This document shows positions 44,791 to 54,158 of a DNA stretch of 64,000 nt, piece by piece (the first letter of the stretch is position 1; each line of letters opens with the position of its first letter). The DNA comes from Diplolepis rosae (Eukaryota > Arthropoda > Insecta > Hymenoptera > Diplolepididae): the NCBI GenBank assembly GCA_030998225.1, contig JAPYXD010000045.1, forward strand, positions 248,001 through 312,000. The letters are read 5' to 3'. A program made the translations under genes and the position numbers. The notes beneath the pieces are model-generated. The model did not search any database, had not been told where the DNA came from, and saw only the letters and a program-made list of their open reading frames with translations.

Positions 44791-46803
44791 TTAGATTCGG
44801 ATTGAATAATGTGATCTACTAAGTTCTTCTTTTAGTTCAGAGTGAGGATAAAGAGTAGTCTTCGTACTATTATGATCTTTACCTGAATTGGTATTTTCGT
44901 TAGGAGTTGAACTTTTAGTTTCCTCTATGAGGTTTTGTGGTACTGAAGCTGTAAGCAGTGGTTGATGGCTCTCAGCGGGAGGTCCAGCAGGTCGGTTGGT
45001 ACCTAAGTGTAACAAAAGGTTAGTGACCGAATCCCAGAAGGCGCCTAGTAAATGGAGAGACCATCCAAATAATCTATGTAATGCATAACCATGAATAATG
45101 GTATCTGCTATTAATTTGATCCCTCTAATTATTATAATTAATCCAATTAGACCTGCACTAGTAGTACCGAAATTTGTAAAAACTGTCCAAAATCTACCCC
45201 AAGCTGATTCAGCAATTTTATCAATTACTTCTTGGTTAAATAAATTTGTCAATGATATTCCTTGATTAATAGTCGGATGTCCTGTTATTTCTCTAGCTAA
45301 AGAATTTAAAATCATTGGTTTTTCTGCTGGGAACATTATATGATCTCGTAGCTTATCAAGGTCAGATTGAGAATAAATGCCACTTGTTGCTAAGGATGAA
45401 GGATTTGTGTATTTCCAGGTTGCTTTTGTGAGAGGTTTAACTATAGTTGGTGCTATGGATTCGACAGGATTTGGAAGTAATTTGTACCAGGTTTCTCCAA
45501 AAAGGTACATTGGTGGAAGGAAAGAATTGCAATTTGTTTGGATACCTGATTTTGTTAATATATGAGTTCGTGGAGAAAGGAAAAAGGATTGATTTCCTCT
45601 AAATATTGGTAGTTGTAGATAACATTCTTCAGTTTTGCGATATTTTACTTCAACCGGTATACATTTTACGATATGTACTACTTCTCCTGCAATTACTGAC
45701 ATATATCCTGGGCCTTTCATTAAATGATATGCAAATTCGTCTGGTGATTGGGTTGCTAAGGTTAATGTATTTCTAAAAACTTGCTGTTCAAGTATGCATC
45801 GTTGAGTAAGAACATCGTGATAAAGTCTATTTACTTCAGTACGTATGTGTCGTTCTACATATATAAATTTAGAGTTGACGTATGTGAAAATGTCCATATT
45901 TTGAACTTCTAAATGTTTATTTTCTAAAAATGAATTCCCAGGTCTGGTTTCAAAAATTAATAATTTTGGATGTTCAGTTTGTATTAAAACGTAACTGCAA
46001 ACTGGTTTTTTTGTTTTTTCAGCCAGTACAAAGGTTATATCTTCAGTCGTTAAAGAATACAAGGTTTCAGAAATGTTTGTCGTGTTGTCATATGTTTTAT
46101 TTGCTGGTCCTTCATAAATAATTTCATATTTGTTAAAATTACATACGTCATTAGGTAATGTATCCCAGAATGTTTGTCCATATTCTACGTCTGTACAGAA
46201 TGTGTCTGAAAGTGTGCATATTATTCCAGATCCTAATTGAATTTTATTTGAATTTAAATGAATAGTCGCGTAATGTTCTTGTAAAGTTATTTTGAATATT
46301 GCTTGGACTACGACATTATTCCATGTTCCATATGGGTCAGAAAATTGTGTACCAGTACAGTCTCCATTAGGTGTTACAGAACCTGCTAAAGTAACGCTAT
46401 GAAATGAAGTTTCATTTACTTTTAACTTTGATATCTGAAGAGAAGGGGTTACTAAAAATGTTCCTATTGTGTGCATTTGATTACATTGATCTCGTGTAAC
46501 ATCATGTATATATTCACTGTGGCCATTTGTAACTATGGAACTGTGAGAATGCATACCACAATGAGAGATGGCGCGTCGAATTTCTATTTTGCATTGTATT
46601 ACTTTTGTATTTGAAAATCCAGTTAATTGTAAAAGTTGTATATAAACTCTTTCAACATGTACTTGAGATCGAGGTAGATCACATTCTCCTACCTCTAGTA
46701 AAGATAATGTCGTAATATTTGATTGATTTGAACCGCAATCGAATCCTATGATGGCGTAGACTGTTGTTATATAGTTGAATTTGCAAATGATTTTGGTAAA
46801 ATT
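44791..46803 (-). CDS. Chuvirus-like envelope glycoprotein
   Basis: The frame is open from 46,803 to 44,791; the first ATG is only at 46,554, but conserved-looking sequence starts before it (FDCGSNQSN, LLEVGECDLPRSQV). The 5' part overlaps the end of pol, and a possible acceptor (ATAACAACAG) at 46,761 suggests the N-terminus is joined by splicing, as with gypsy env. The ectodomain has many Cys and N-glycosylation sites (NETS, NKTYDNTTNIS, GNQS). A membrane segment AGLIGLIIIIRG lies about 120 residues from the end, followed by a further hydrophobic stretch and a polar cytoplasmic tail. The shape resembles chuvirus/mononegavirus-type glycoproteins known to have been captured by insect LTR elements. 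Confidence 0.6.
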   Translation of the reverse strand, partial: NFTKIICKFNYITTVYAIIGFDCGSNQSNITTLSLLEVGECDLPRSQVHVERVYIQLLQLTGFSNTKVIQCKIEIRRAISHCGMHSHSSIVTNGHSEYIHDVTRDQCNQMHTIGTFLVTPSLQISKLKVNETSFHSVTLAGSVTPNGDCTGTQFSDPYGTWNNVVVQAIFKITLQEHYATIHLNSNKIQLGSGIICTLSDTFCTDVEYGQTFWDTLPNDVCNFNKYEIIYEGPANKTYDNTTNISETLYSLTTEDITFVLAEKTKKPVCSYVLIQTEHPKLLIFETRPGNSFLENKHLEVQNMDIFTYVNSKFIYVERHIRTEVNRLYHDVLTQRCILEQQVFRNTLTLATQSPDEFAYHLMKGPGYMSVIAGEVVHIVKCIPVEVKYRKTEECYLQLPIFRGNQSFFLSPRTHILTKSGIQTNCNSFLPPMYLFGETWYKLLPNPVESIAPTIVKPLTKATWKYTNPSSLATSGIYSQSDLDKLRDHIMFPAEKPMILNSLAREITGHPTINQGISLTNLFNQEVIDKIAESAWGRFWTVFTNFGTTSAGLIGLIIIIRGIKLIADTIIHGYALHRLFGWSLHLLGAFWDSVTNLLLHLGTNRPAGPPAESHQPLLTASVPQNLIEETKSSTPNENTNSGKDHNSTKTTLYPHSELKEELSRSHYSIRI

Positions 46804-49800
46804 TCACGTTTTTCTAAAGTTTTTGATCCGTTGTCGCGAGGAGTTCCATTTGTTGTAACAAAATATGCATAATTATCTTTTCGCATAGTTAATTGATCAT
46901 GACATTCAACTAAATTTTTCCTTGTTATAATTTTTTCTGTTTGAGAGTTTATAGGAGGAGGTTCTGGGGGTGGGCGATTATAATTATCATGATCTTTATC
47001 GATTTTTTCACAATTTATTTGAGATCTTCGGTTTAATCTCAAATTTTCTTCAAAATAAGGCTCTTCAAATTCTTCTTCCAATTTTTCTTCTTGGTTTTCT
47101 TCAAACTTCTCTTCAAAATTTTCCTCAAGATCGTCTCCAAAATGTTCTTCAAAATTCTGTTCAAAATTCTTTTTGAAATTTTCGTCAAAATCTTCTTCAA
47201 AGTTATCTTCCAAATTTTCTTCATAATTTTCTCCATCATTTTCTTCGTGTGAGGTTTCAATGTCGTTGATTTCATCTTCTGAGGTTGAAAAATAATTCTC
47301 ACTTTCTTCGCTTTCAAATTCATTAATATTTTTTCGCTTCTTGGCATTCTTCTTCATTTTGTTTTTTGCTCGAGCTTGTTTCAAATAATCTAAATAATCA
47401 GGATCAGAGTCGGAATCTGATTCTACTTGTGTTCGGTTTCCTTTTTGCATATTTATTTCTGGTAAATCATCTTCATATATTTGTTTTCTTGGTCTACCTC
47501 TCTTTCTTTTTGTTTGAGAGGGAATATTTTTCAAATTTGTAAGTAGATTTTTCCTTGGCCTACCTCGAGGTTTTTTCACAAGAGGTTTAGAAGAAAAATT
47601 TTTGTCTAATTTTTCTTGGATTTCATTTTGATTCAAATTTTTTGCTTTTTCTTGTTGTATTCTCTTTTGAGCTCTTGTGGTAATAGTTTTCCATGATAAA
47701 TTTTCGTATTTTTTGGAAAACATTGGACTTAATAAACATAATGTCATAAAAATAAGTTTTGAAGCCATATTTTTGAATAAATTTGTGTATATTAAAATGT
47801 TCTCACCAATTTCAGTAAATGATTCTTCACTAAGGAATTTTTGTAAAAATTCTGGAAATTTTGAGTTAATATTCAATATTTGGGCTTCTGAAATTTCGCT
47901 AAAATGATCTGCGTCGTCTGGTACGATTCCTGGATTTAAGTTTCTTCGTTTTAAAGGTCTTACCTCATTTTTAGAGTTTTCTTGTTTATTTCTTGTAAAA
48001 GTTTTCTTGAAAAACGTTTTTTCTTGAGAAGTCATAAAAGTATCATTGTCATCAACTTGTAAATATTTTGATTTCTCCTTGTTATCATCAATAGGGTTTC
48101 TTGAGAGAGCGTCTGCATTTACATTCATTTTTCCTGCTTTGTAAATTACATCAAAATCATATTCTGCGAGTTTTAATCTCCAACGTGAAACTCGTGAACA
48201 CGGGTCTTTAGAATTTTGAAACCAAACTAGAGGTTTGTGATCAGTCACTAAAGTAAATTTTCTTCCATACAAATAAGGACGAAAATGAGTTACACAAAAT
48301 ATTATAGCAAGAGCTTCTTTTTCATATGTATCATATTTTTTCTCAGTATCACTTAGACTACGTGAAACATATGCTATTGGTTTATCTTTACCTATTTTAC
48401 CTTGTGATAAAATACCTCCTATTGCAAATCCTGAGGCATCTGTTGTGAGTATAAAGGGTTGAGAAAAATCAGGTCGTTGTAAAAGTGGTTCTTCACATAA
48501 CTTTGCTTTTAAAATATCGAAAGCTGCTTGTTGTTTTTCTGTCCAATTAAAAGGTGTATCTTTTTTCAGAAGTTGATTTAAAGGACTTGCAATTTTTGAA
48601 AATCCGTCAATAAATTGTCTATAATATCCTGCTAAGCCTAAAAATTGTTTAACATTTTTCTGTGTTTTTGGGACTGGAAAGTTTTTTACAGCTATTATCT
48701 TTTTTGGATCTGGACGTACTCCATTTTTATCAATTATATGACCTAAATATCCTACTTCAGGTCGTAAAAATTCGCATTTGTCTGGTTGTAAGTGAAGATT
48801 TGCTTTTCTAAGTCTTTCTGCTAAATTGTTGAATTTAATTTCGTGCTCTTCTAGAGTATTTGCATATATAACTATGTCATCAAGATATACAAAAAGTTCC
48901 GTTCCGATTAATCCAGTTAATGTTAAATCCATTAATCTTTGAAATGTGGCTGGTGCAGTTTTTAAACCGAAAGGCATTCTATCGAATTCGTAATGACCGT
49001 GAGGTGTGGAAAATGCGGTTTTATGAGAGTCTTTTGGGTCCATTTTTATATGGTGAAAACCGGTAGCTAAATCAAACACTGAAAAATATTTTGCTGACCC
49101 TAGAGAATCAAGTATATCGTTTATATTAGGTAGAGGATACGAATCGCCAATTGTTTTTTCATTTAATTTACGAAAATCAAGAACCATTCTCCATTTTATT
49201 TTTCCTTGGGAGTCAGGTTTTTTAGGAACTATCCACACTGGAGTGTTATATGGTGATTGTGAGGGCTTGATTATTTTATTTTTTAATAATTCATCGACTT
49301 GTCTTGTAATTTCTTCCTTGTGAACTGGGGGAAATCTATATTGTCTTGAAAAAATTGGAGCGTCATCTACAGTAGGAATTGAATGTTGTAATACATTAGT
49401 AGCTTCAAGTGGTTCTCCTGGGATTTGAAATCTGTCTGCATTATTTTTAATTAATTTTTCTACATGTTCATATTCATCTTGATTTAAGTGGTCTAATCGA
49501 AGAAGTTTTTTAATACATTCTACTCTGTCTTCGTCTGTTACATTATAAAATTTGCATGAGTTAATTAGAGAATTGTCAGTTTTTAAAAAGTTATTTAATA
49601 TTTTACTTGATAAATCTTCGTTATTTGTTTGTTTGAAATTAATTAAAGTTTCAATTTGTTTATAACATTCTTTTTCTTCAAAGTCTTCTAAATTAACTAT
49701 TGGGACGGATAATGTAATTGGGATTTCATTTGTGTTTGCAAATTTTAAATAAGCTTTTCCTCTGTGGTTTTTTACAACTGCGTCACCTACGTAGACGCCA

Positions 49801-50378
49801 TCTTGGATATGTAATCGAGGTACATACCCTTCACTCTTTTCTGTATTTTTTATATTAACATAAAATGTTGTAACTGTTCGAGCTGGAATAGTAAATGTAT
49901 TGGCAGATTTAAAAGGGTAACAGTGGTTCTCAATTTCTAAGCATTTTGAAGTATAGTTTATATTCACACTATTATCTTGAAAAAATTCTGATCCTAATAC
50001 TCCATCTTCTTCTACTGGGACTTCATTCGGAATAATGTTAAATATCGTTGGATAATTAAAAATGTTTATTTTTACCTGTCCTAACGTGTAAAGTGGTAAA
50101 TCATTAATTCCTGTAAGTTTTAATACGTTTTGGCTATTTATTGGTACTTCAGGGTTGAGAACCTTTTGTTTAATTAAATTCCGAGCAGCACCAGTATCAA
50201 TCATCATGTGTGTTGGATTTTTTAGACCTTCCGTTGATATTATAATTGATGGAATTGAAGTGGACTTTGAAATATTTATTGTTGTTGTTGTATGATCGTT
50301 AGAAGTGGATGCCAGTGGTTCTCGATTTATGCTTTCCTCAGTGCACCCGTGCTGGGGAGAGCTTTGGAGTTTTCCTGA
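46767..50378 (-). CDS. pol: Pol: protease, reverse transcriptase, RNase H, AT-hook/acidic tail; no integrase seen
   Basis: The frame opens at 50,378 in the -1 frame relative to gag and overlaps its last 50 bases, so -1 frameshifting is likely. Numbered from Met 50,207: protease DTGA at 4-7; RT VFDLATGFHHIKMD (Asp 379) and VYLDDIVIY (Asp 443/444); RNase H LTTDASGFAIGGIL (Asp 590) and TDHKPLVWF. After DALSRNP (about 705), where a zinc finger and integrase are expected, there are two AT-hooks (KKPRGRPRK, KRGRPRK, at about 880 and 905), a Ser/Asp patch and a long Glu/Asn/Phe acidic repeat (about 985-1085). No HHCC or DDE motif is visible. The 1,146-residue frame is intact. Confidence 0.85.
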   Translation of the reverse strand, partial: SGKLQSSPQHGCTEESINREPLASTSNDHTTTTINISKSTSIPSIIISTEGLKNPTHMMIDTGAARNLIKQKVLNPEVPINSQNVLKLTGINDLPLYTLGQVKINIFNYPTIFNIIPNEVPVEEDGVLGSEFFQDNSVNINYTSKCLEIENHCYPFKSANTFTIPARTVTTFYVNIKNTEKSEGYVPRLHIQDGVYVGDAVVKNHRGKAYLKFANTNEIPITLSVPIVNLEDFEEKECYKQIETLINFKQTNNEDLSSKILNNFLKTDNSLINSCKFYNVTDEDRVECIKKLLRLDHLNQDEYEHVEKLIKNNADRFQIPGEPLEATNVLQHSIPTVDDAPIFSRQYRFPPVHKEEITRQVDELLKNKIIKPSQSPYNTPVWIVPKKPDSQGKIKWRMVLDFRKLNEKTIGDSYPLPNINDILDSLGSAKYFSVFDLATGFHHIKMDPKDSHKTAFSTPHGHYEFDRMPFGLKTAPATFQRLMDLTLTGLIGTELFVYLDDIVIYANTLEEHEIKFNNLAERLRKANLHLQPDKCEFLRPEVGYLGHIIDKNGVRPDPKKIIAVKNFPVPKTQKNVKQFLGLAGYYRQFIDGFSKIASPLNQLLKKDTPFNWTEKQQAAFDILKAKLCEEPLLQRPDFSQPFILTTDASGFAIGGILSQGKIGKDKPIAYVSRSLSDTEKKYDTYEKEALAIIFCVTHFRPYLYGRKFTLVTDHKPLVWFQNSKDPCSRVSRWRLKLAEYDFDVIYKAGKMNVNADALSRNPIDDNKEKSKYLQVDDNDTFMTSQEKTFFKKTFTRNKQENSKNEVRPLKRRNLNPGIVPDDADHFSEISEAQILNINSKFPEFLQKFLSEESFTEIGENILIYTNLFKNMASKLIFMTLCLLSPMFSKKYENLSWKTITTRAQKRIQQEKAKNLNQNEIQEKLDKNFSSKPLVKKPRGRPRKNLLTNLKNIPSQTKRKRGRPRKQIYEDDLPEINMQKGNRTQVESDSDSDPDYLDYLKQARAKNKMKKNAKKRKNINEFESEESENYFSTSEDEINDIETSHEENDGENYEENLEDNFEEDFDENFKKNFEQNFEEHFGDDLEENFEEKFEENQEEKLEEEFEEPYFEENLRLNRRSQINCEKIDKDHDNYNRPPPEPPPINSQTEKIITRKNLVECHDQLTMRKDNYAYFVTTNGTPRDNGSKTLEKREILPKSFANSTI

Positions 50379-52195
50379 TTAGCTGTTTGTGATTGGTTAT
50401 TTGGTCGTATCTTGCAGTCTCGTATTAAATGACCGGGTTGTTTACAGTAATTGCAAATTATTTCAGTATAATTTGAATTTTGTTGAGTGTTATTATTTTG
50501 TAAAAATCTATTTTCATATGGTTTATTTCGATTTTGAAACTGTCCTGAGTTAAAGTTTTTATACTGTCCTGGATTCAATTGTCTATTAGTATTATTAACA
50601 TTATTGTTATTATTGTAAAAATTTCTAGGAAAATTATTATTATTGTTGTATCTTTGTTGTAAAAAATTATTATTATTGTTCCTATAATTGTTATTTCTAT
50701 TTTGTAAAAAATGATTGTTGTTATTATTAAAATTATAATTTTTATTTCTAAAAAAATTGTTATTTGGAAAATTATTGTAATTGTTTTTTGCAAAATTATT
50801 ATTATTATTACTTCTTTGACCATTGAAATTACTATATCCTTGTTGGTTAGGATGCAAAAATTTTCTTTGTTTATTGTTAAGAACTGCATCTTGAGCTTTA
50901 ATTAAATGAAAACATTTTTCAGTTGTGTGACCTGGTTTTTTACAAATTAAACAAATAGTTTTATTTTCAAGTGCTACGTTGAATCAGATGGTTTTATTAT
51001 TTTTATTATTATTAGTTGATTCTTCGGTTTTTAAATAATCAGTATTTTTATTTCTTCGCAGTGCAGAACTTGCAGCCAATCTTCGTTCTATGTCTATTGT
51101 ATCATTAATTACTTCCTTAAATGTGTCCTTTTCTTCCACACGAATTTCTAACTCAGGACGCAAACCGCGTATAAAACATTGAAGTACATCTCTTTCTAAA
51201 TTTTGTTTAAAAGCATTACCTACCTGACCGTCATTATTAAGTCTGTGAGCATCTTCTATTCTATCAGCAATTTCTTTAATTCTAGCAGCATAGGAAAGGA
51301 CATTTTCTCTTTCCCACATAAATGTATTACCTAATTCTCCCTGCAATTGATATACGCTTTTCGCAGGGGCATATACTCTTTTCAATTTTTCTATTAATTC
51401 CTCTATTGTTGCATACGTTGACCCAAAAATACATTTTTGTGCCTCACCAGACAATTTACCTCTCAATAGACGTGCAAGATTTTCTTGGGCAGCAGGTGTC
51501 GGCAGCATTGCCTTTGCTTCCATGCAACCCTCAATAAAATGGGACAATGGGAGGTTACTTCCGTCGAACAAAGGGACCACCTCTAGCGCGTCGCGTAAGG
51601 ATACCTGCTGGCTGTTAGGTATGGCTACGGCCATCTCTTCGTTGTTTACTATTACGGGATTATCCTGATTTATGACTTCTGTATCGCTTTTGTCGTCGTC
51701 GCTATCGTTGTTACTAATTAGAGAGTCGCGTGTCAATGAGGTTTTCAATTTTTCTTTCAAAGTTCTTTTTTCTATTGTTATTACCGTTGAGCTTAGCAAA
51801 TTAGATCCGTCAAAATAAGATAATTCGTTCGTTAAAGTTTGATCTTGATTACTAGATCCTGTCACAATGCTTAAATCTTGACAAAAACTTGAATGAAACC
51901 CGCTAGTTTTACTGGAATTTTCACTTAATATGCTTTGATCATTAATTAGCGTCTTGTCAAAACGTGAATCGTCTAGCTGAAGAGTGTCATCTAATTCTTG
52001 TTCAGCAGGAAAAGGGTTTGAAATATCTTTGTATTTATTATCGACTAAATTTCCCTTGATTTTACCTGATCTTTTTAGTTTCAAGGAATCTATTTGATTC
52101 TGATCCACAATTTTTGCGAGTTGGTTATCTTGTTTGGCTTTACTACGTGTGATAACCTTTTGGGCGGATTCTACAGGGGTATTTGAATTTGACAT
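50327..52195 (-). pseudogene. gag: Gag with one in-frame UGA; two zinc knuckles
   Basis: ATG at 52,195. After a polar N-terminal third comes a capsid region (about 195-385: LRDALEVVPLFDGSNLPLSH, LLRGKLSGEAQKCI, RDVLQCFIRGLRPELEIRVE) typical of gypsy gag. A TGA at 50,984-50,986 interrupts the frame, which then continues open with knuckle CLICKKPGHTTEKC, a long Asn-rich segment and a second knuckle CNYCKQPGHLIRDC, ending at 50,327. The UGA thus separates capsid from nucleocapsid. It may be a point mutation or a readthrough site; one copy cannot decide. The end overlaps pol in the -1 frame. Confidence 0.7.
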
Positions 52196-53269
52196 TGAGT
52201 CATTATAAATTTACAGTTTCTTTTTGTTGAGCGTTATCTTAGATTATTTATTGTTAATTATCGATTGTTTATAACAATTTAAAAAAAAAACTACATGTAA
52301 AATTTTGTTTGTAAATGAAGTGAAATTAGTAAAAGTATAATTTTAGTTTAAAACCATTCATAAAAATGATATTAATAATAATTATTTAATTATTTTTATT
52401 TGTTTATAACAAAATTAAAATTTGTACTCTTTTATTGGGAAATAAAATAACAAATGAGAATATAATTCTATAAAACATTCAAATAAATAAATAATCGCTC
52501 AAATTTTTTTGTAAAATTATAATGTTAAATAAAACATTTCTTAAAATTATAACAATATATATATATATATATATGTATATTTATTTTGTACCAACCACGT
52601 GTGTCTTTTGTAAACTATAATAATCTATGTTATTAAATTAATAAATTATAAATTGTTTTTTTTTTGTTTAAATAAATAAAATTGGTTATAACAAGGATCA
52701 GATAAGATTCGAGTTATGCACAATTTATTTTTCTCTAGATTGGACAAGTTAGGCTCAAGCTCAGATCCTTGGACAATCTTTGCAAATAAAAATATTCTGT
52801 TCCTTAACACAGTTAAAATTAAAGTTATAAACAATACAATCACAAGCACTTCGAACTTTGCCCTACCCAATGATCGTAATCAATGGTGACCGTTCAACGT
52901 ACCCAAAAGGGACTTATGCTCTCGTGTGCTGTTTTTTTTGTTTGTTTTAACTTAAATCAAAACTTAGTTAACAAATTAGAATAATTTTTTAAATAAGATA
53001 AGTTACTTAATCACTTAGGTTAGCCTCAAGGTCAGATCCCTGCGTGATTTTTCAAACTTATTTTATTTTATACAATTTATATAAATTATAAAATTTCAAA
53101 GAAATGATTTGATTATTAAATCATTAAGGTTAGCCTCAAGGTCAAATCCCTTTGTGATCTAACAAATCTATTTTATTGAAATTTCAAGTTAAAAGTTGAA
53201 ATAATATTTCATAATCATTTATTTATTCACTAGAAATAATCAATGTGTTAATTTTCAATTGACTTGTGT
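52196..53269 (-). other. Leader of the LTR element
   Basis: About 1.1 kb between primer site and gag. No ORF of note. A TA microsatellite lies at 52,556-52,578. Three diverged copies of a motif TTAGGCTCAAGCTCAGATCC-like unit occur at about 52,749, 53,020 and 53,128 (e.g. TTAGCCTCAAGGTCAGATCC), followed by AT-rich spacers. They may be packaging or regulatory repeats. Confidence 0.5.
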
Positions 53270-53288
53270 TTCCCGGGCCGATGCACCA
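53270..53288 (-). other. Primer binding site, tRNA-Gly-like
   Basis: The plus strand reads TTCCCGGGCCGATGCACCA, the 3' end of a tRNA-Gly(GCC) with CCA, with one extra G relative to the usual TTCCCGGCCGATGCA. It lies 14 bp inside the 5' LTR edge, farther than usual. The match to established tRNA-Gly sequence is from knowledge of that tRNA. Confidence 0.6.
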
Positions 53289-53325
53289 GAAAAAAGGAAG
53301 TATGTTACGTCACAAGTACGCAAAT

Positions 53326-53334
53326 ATACTTACT
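53326..53334 (-). promoter_or_regulatory. Consensus splice donor inside the 5' LTR
   Basis: AAA|GTAAGTAT on the minus strand, about 30 bp before the LTR/leader junction and about 600 bp after the predicted start of transcription. It is the natural partner for the acceptors preceding the env-type and accessory ORFs. Confidence 0.5.
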
Positions 53335-53931
53335 TTGATCGAAGATTCCACGTTTTAAGTTAGGATCGAATGATCCTCGCTTAGGGATGAGGATAAGTCA
53401 ATGAAAGACACAATGATTATGAAAATAATACAAATTGAATTTATTTTACGGGTTAAATTTTCCGGATATACATTCGTTAAGACAATTCTTATATAATGTA
53501 GGCACAGGCTGGTTGGTACGTAGGTGAGAAAGAAACAAAGAATAAAGATAGAGAGAGAGAGGTTCGGTACCTTTATGATTCGTAAGTTGTGTTGAGGTTT
53601 AATCCACACGGCGGTGAGTTGTAAGTACGGGATCCCCACAGGTGTATTCCAAGTGTGTGAGAGAGACGGAGTTATAGGCCGCACAGGTATATTCTGTAAA
53701 GGGCGGTGATTCAAATTTACGACACTGTTCGAAGATCTTTACAAGATCTATTCAAGTCTACGATGACTTTTACGACTCCCGAACTTGGATTTTAAATTGT
53801 CCCAATCGAATTTTATTAATCTCAAACTCAGAGATTTCCGAAGTTAAATTGAAATGCCGCACTGGACTATTGTCGCGAGACCGGTTATAAATCCGAAGGA
53901 AAATTTAAGTGTCGAACTAGACGAAGAATTT

Positions 53932-53967
53932 ACTGACTGCTTTCTCTTGGTGTGGGCCTCTTTTATA
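53932..53967 (-). promoter_or_regulatory. LTR promoter: TATAAAAG and TCAGT initiator
   Basis: TATAAAAG (53,967-53,960) is followed 33 nt later by the arthropod initiator TCAGT (53,936-53,932), putting the start at about 53,934. It is conserved in the 3' LTR at about 39,150-39,185. Confidence 0.65.
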
Positions 53968-54158
53968 TTTTTTCATACAAATTGACGGTCAGCGAAAATC
54001 GTGACGTAGTCATATCTTCTTAGAGGAGAAGGGGCCCTATACTGCTCCCTACTTCCCCTACTCCCTATTCCCCTTTATCGATTTTCTCATAGATTTCTAA
54101 CTCAAACCAGCCTGTGTGTATTATATACATTCAAATACGTCGCGGGACGTGACATTTC

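Larger units (their letters stand above)
38518..54154 (-). mobile_element. 15.6-kb Ty3/gypsy-type LTR retroelement with two env genes and dsRBD accessory ORFs
   Basis: 852-bp LTRs bound the element, which is flanked by TTTC at 38,514-38,517 and 54,155-54,158. Reading on the minus strand the order is 5' LTR, tRNA-Gly-like primer site, leader, gag, pol (protease, RT, RNase H), chuvirus-like glycoprotein, dsRBD ORFs a, b and c, F-like env, two Cys-rich ORFs, dsRBD ORF d, polypurine tract and 3' LTR. The LTRs differ at about five sites, so the insertion is young. Integrase is not found anywhere. Single stops in gag and env mean this copy needs readthrough or is recently damaged. It is two to three times longer than ordinary gypsy elements. 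Confidence 0.85.
53303..54154 (-). repeat. 5' LTR of the 15.6-kb element
   Basis: 852 bp, TGTTACG to CGTGACA on the plus strand. It has about five differences from the 3' LTR. Flanked outside by TTTC (54,155-54,158), matching 38,514-38,517. On the minus strand it carries the promoter, start site and a splice donor. Confidence 0.9.

Noticed and set aside
47039..47347. Alternative minus-strand ORF of 102 codons inside pol
   Set aside because: Overlaps the acidic repeat of pol in another frame; low-complexity shadow.
50340..50378. Canonical slippery heptamer for gag-pol frameshift
   Set aside because: The overlap and -1 relation are clear, but no standard X-XXY-YYZ heptamer is present; GGAAAAC is only a weak candidate.
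50575..50889. Ile-rich ORF opposite or beside the Asn-rich gag segment
   Set aside because: A frame shadow of AAT repeats encoding the Asn-rich region of gag.
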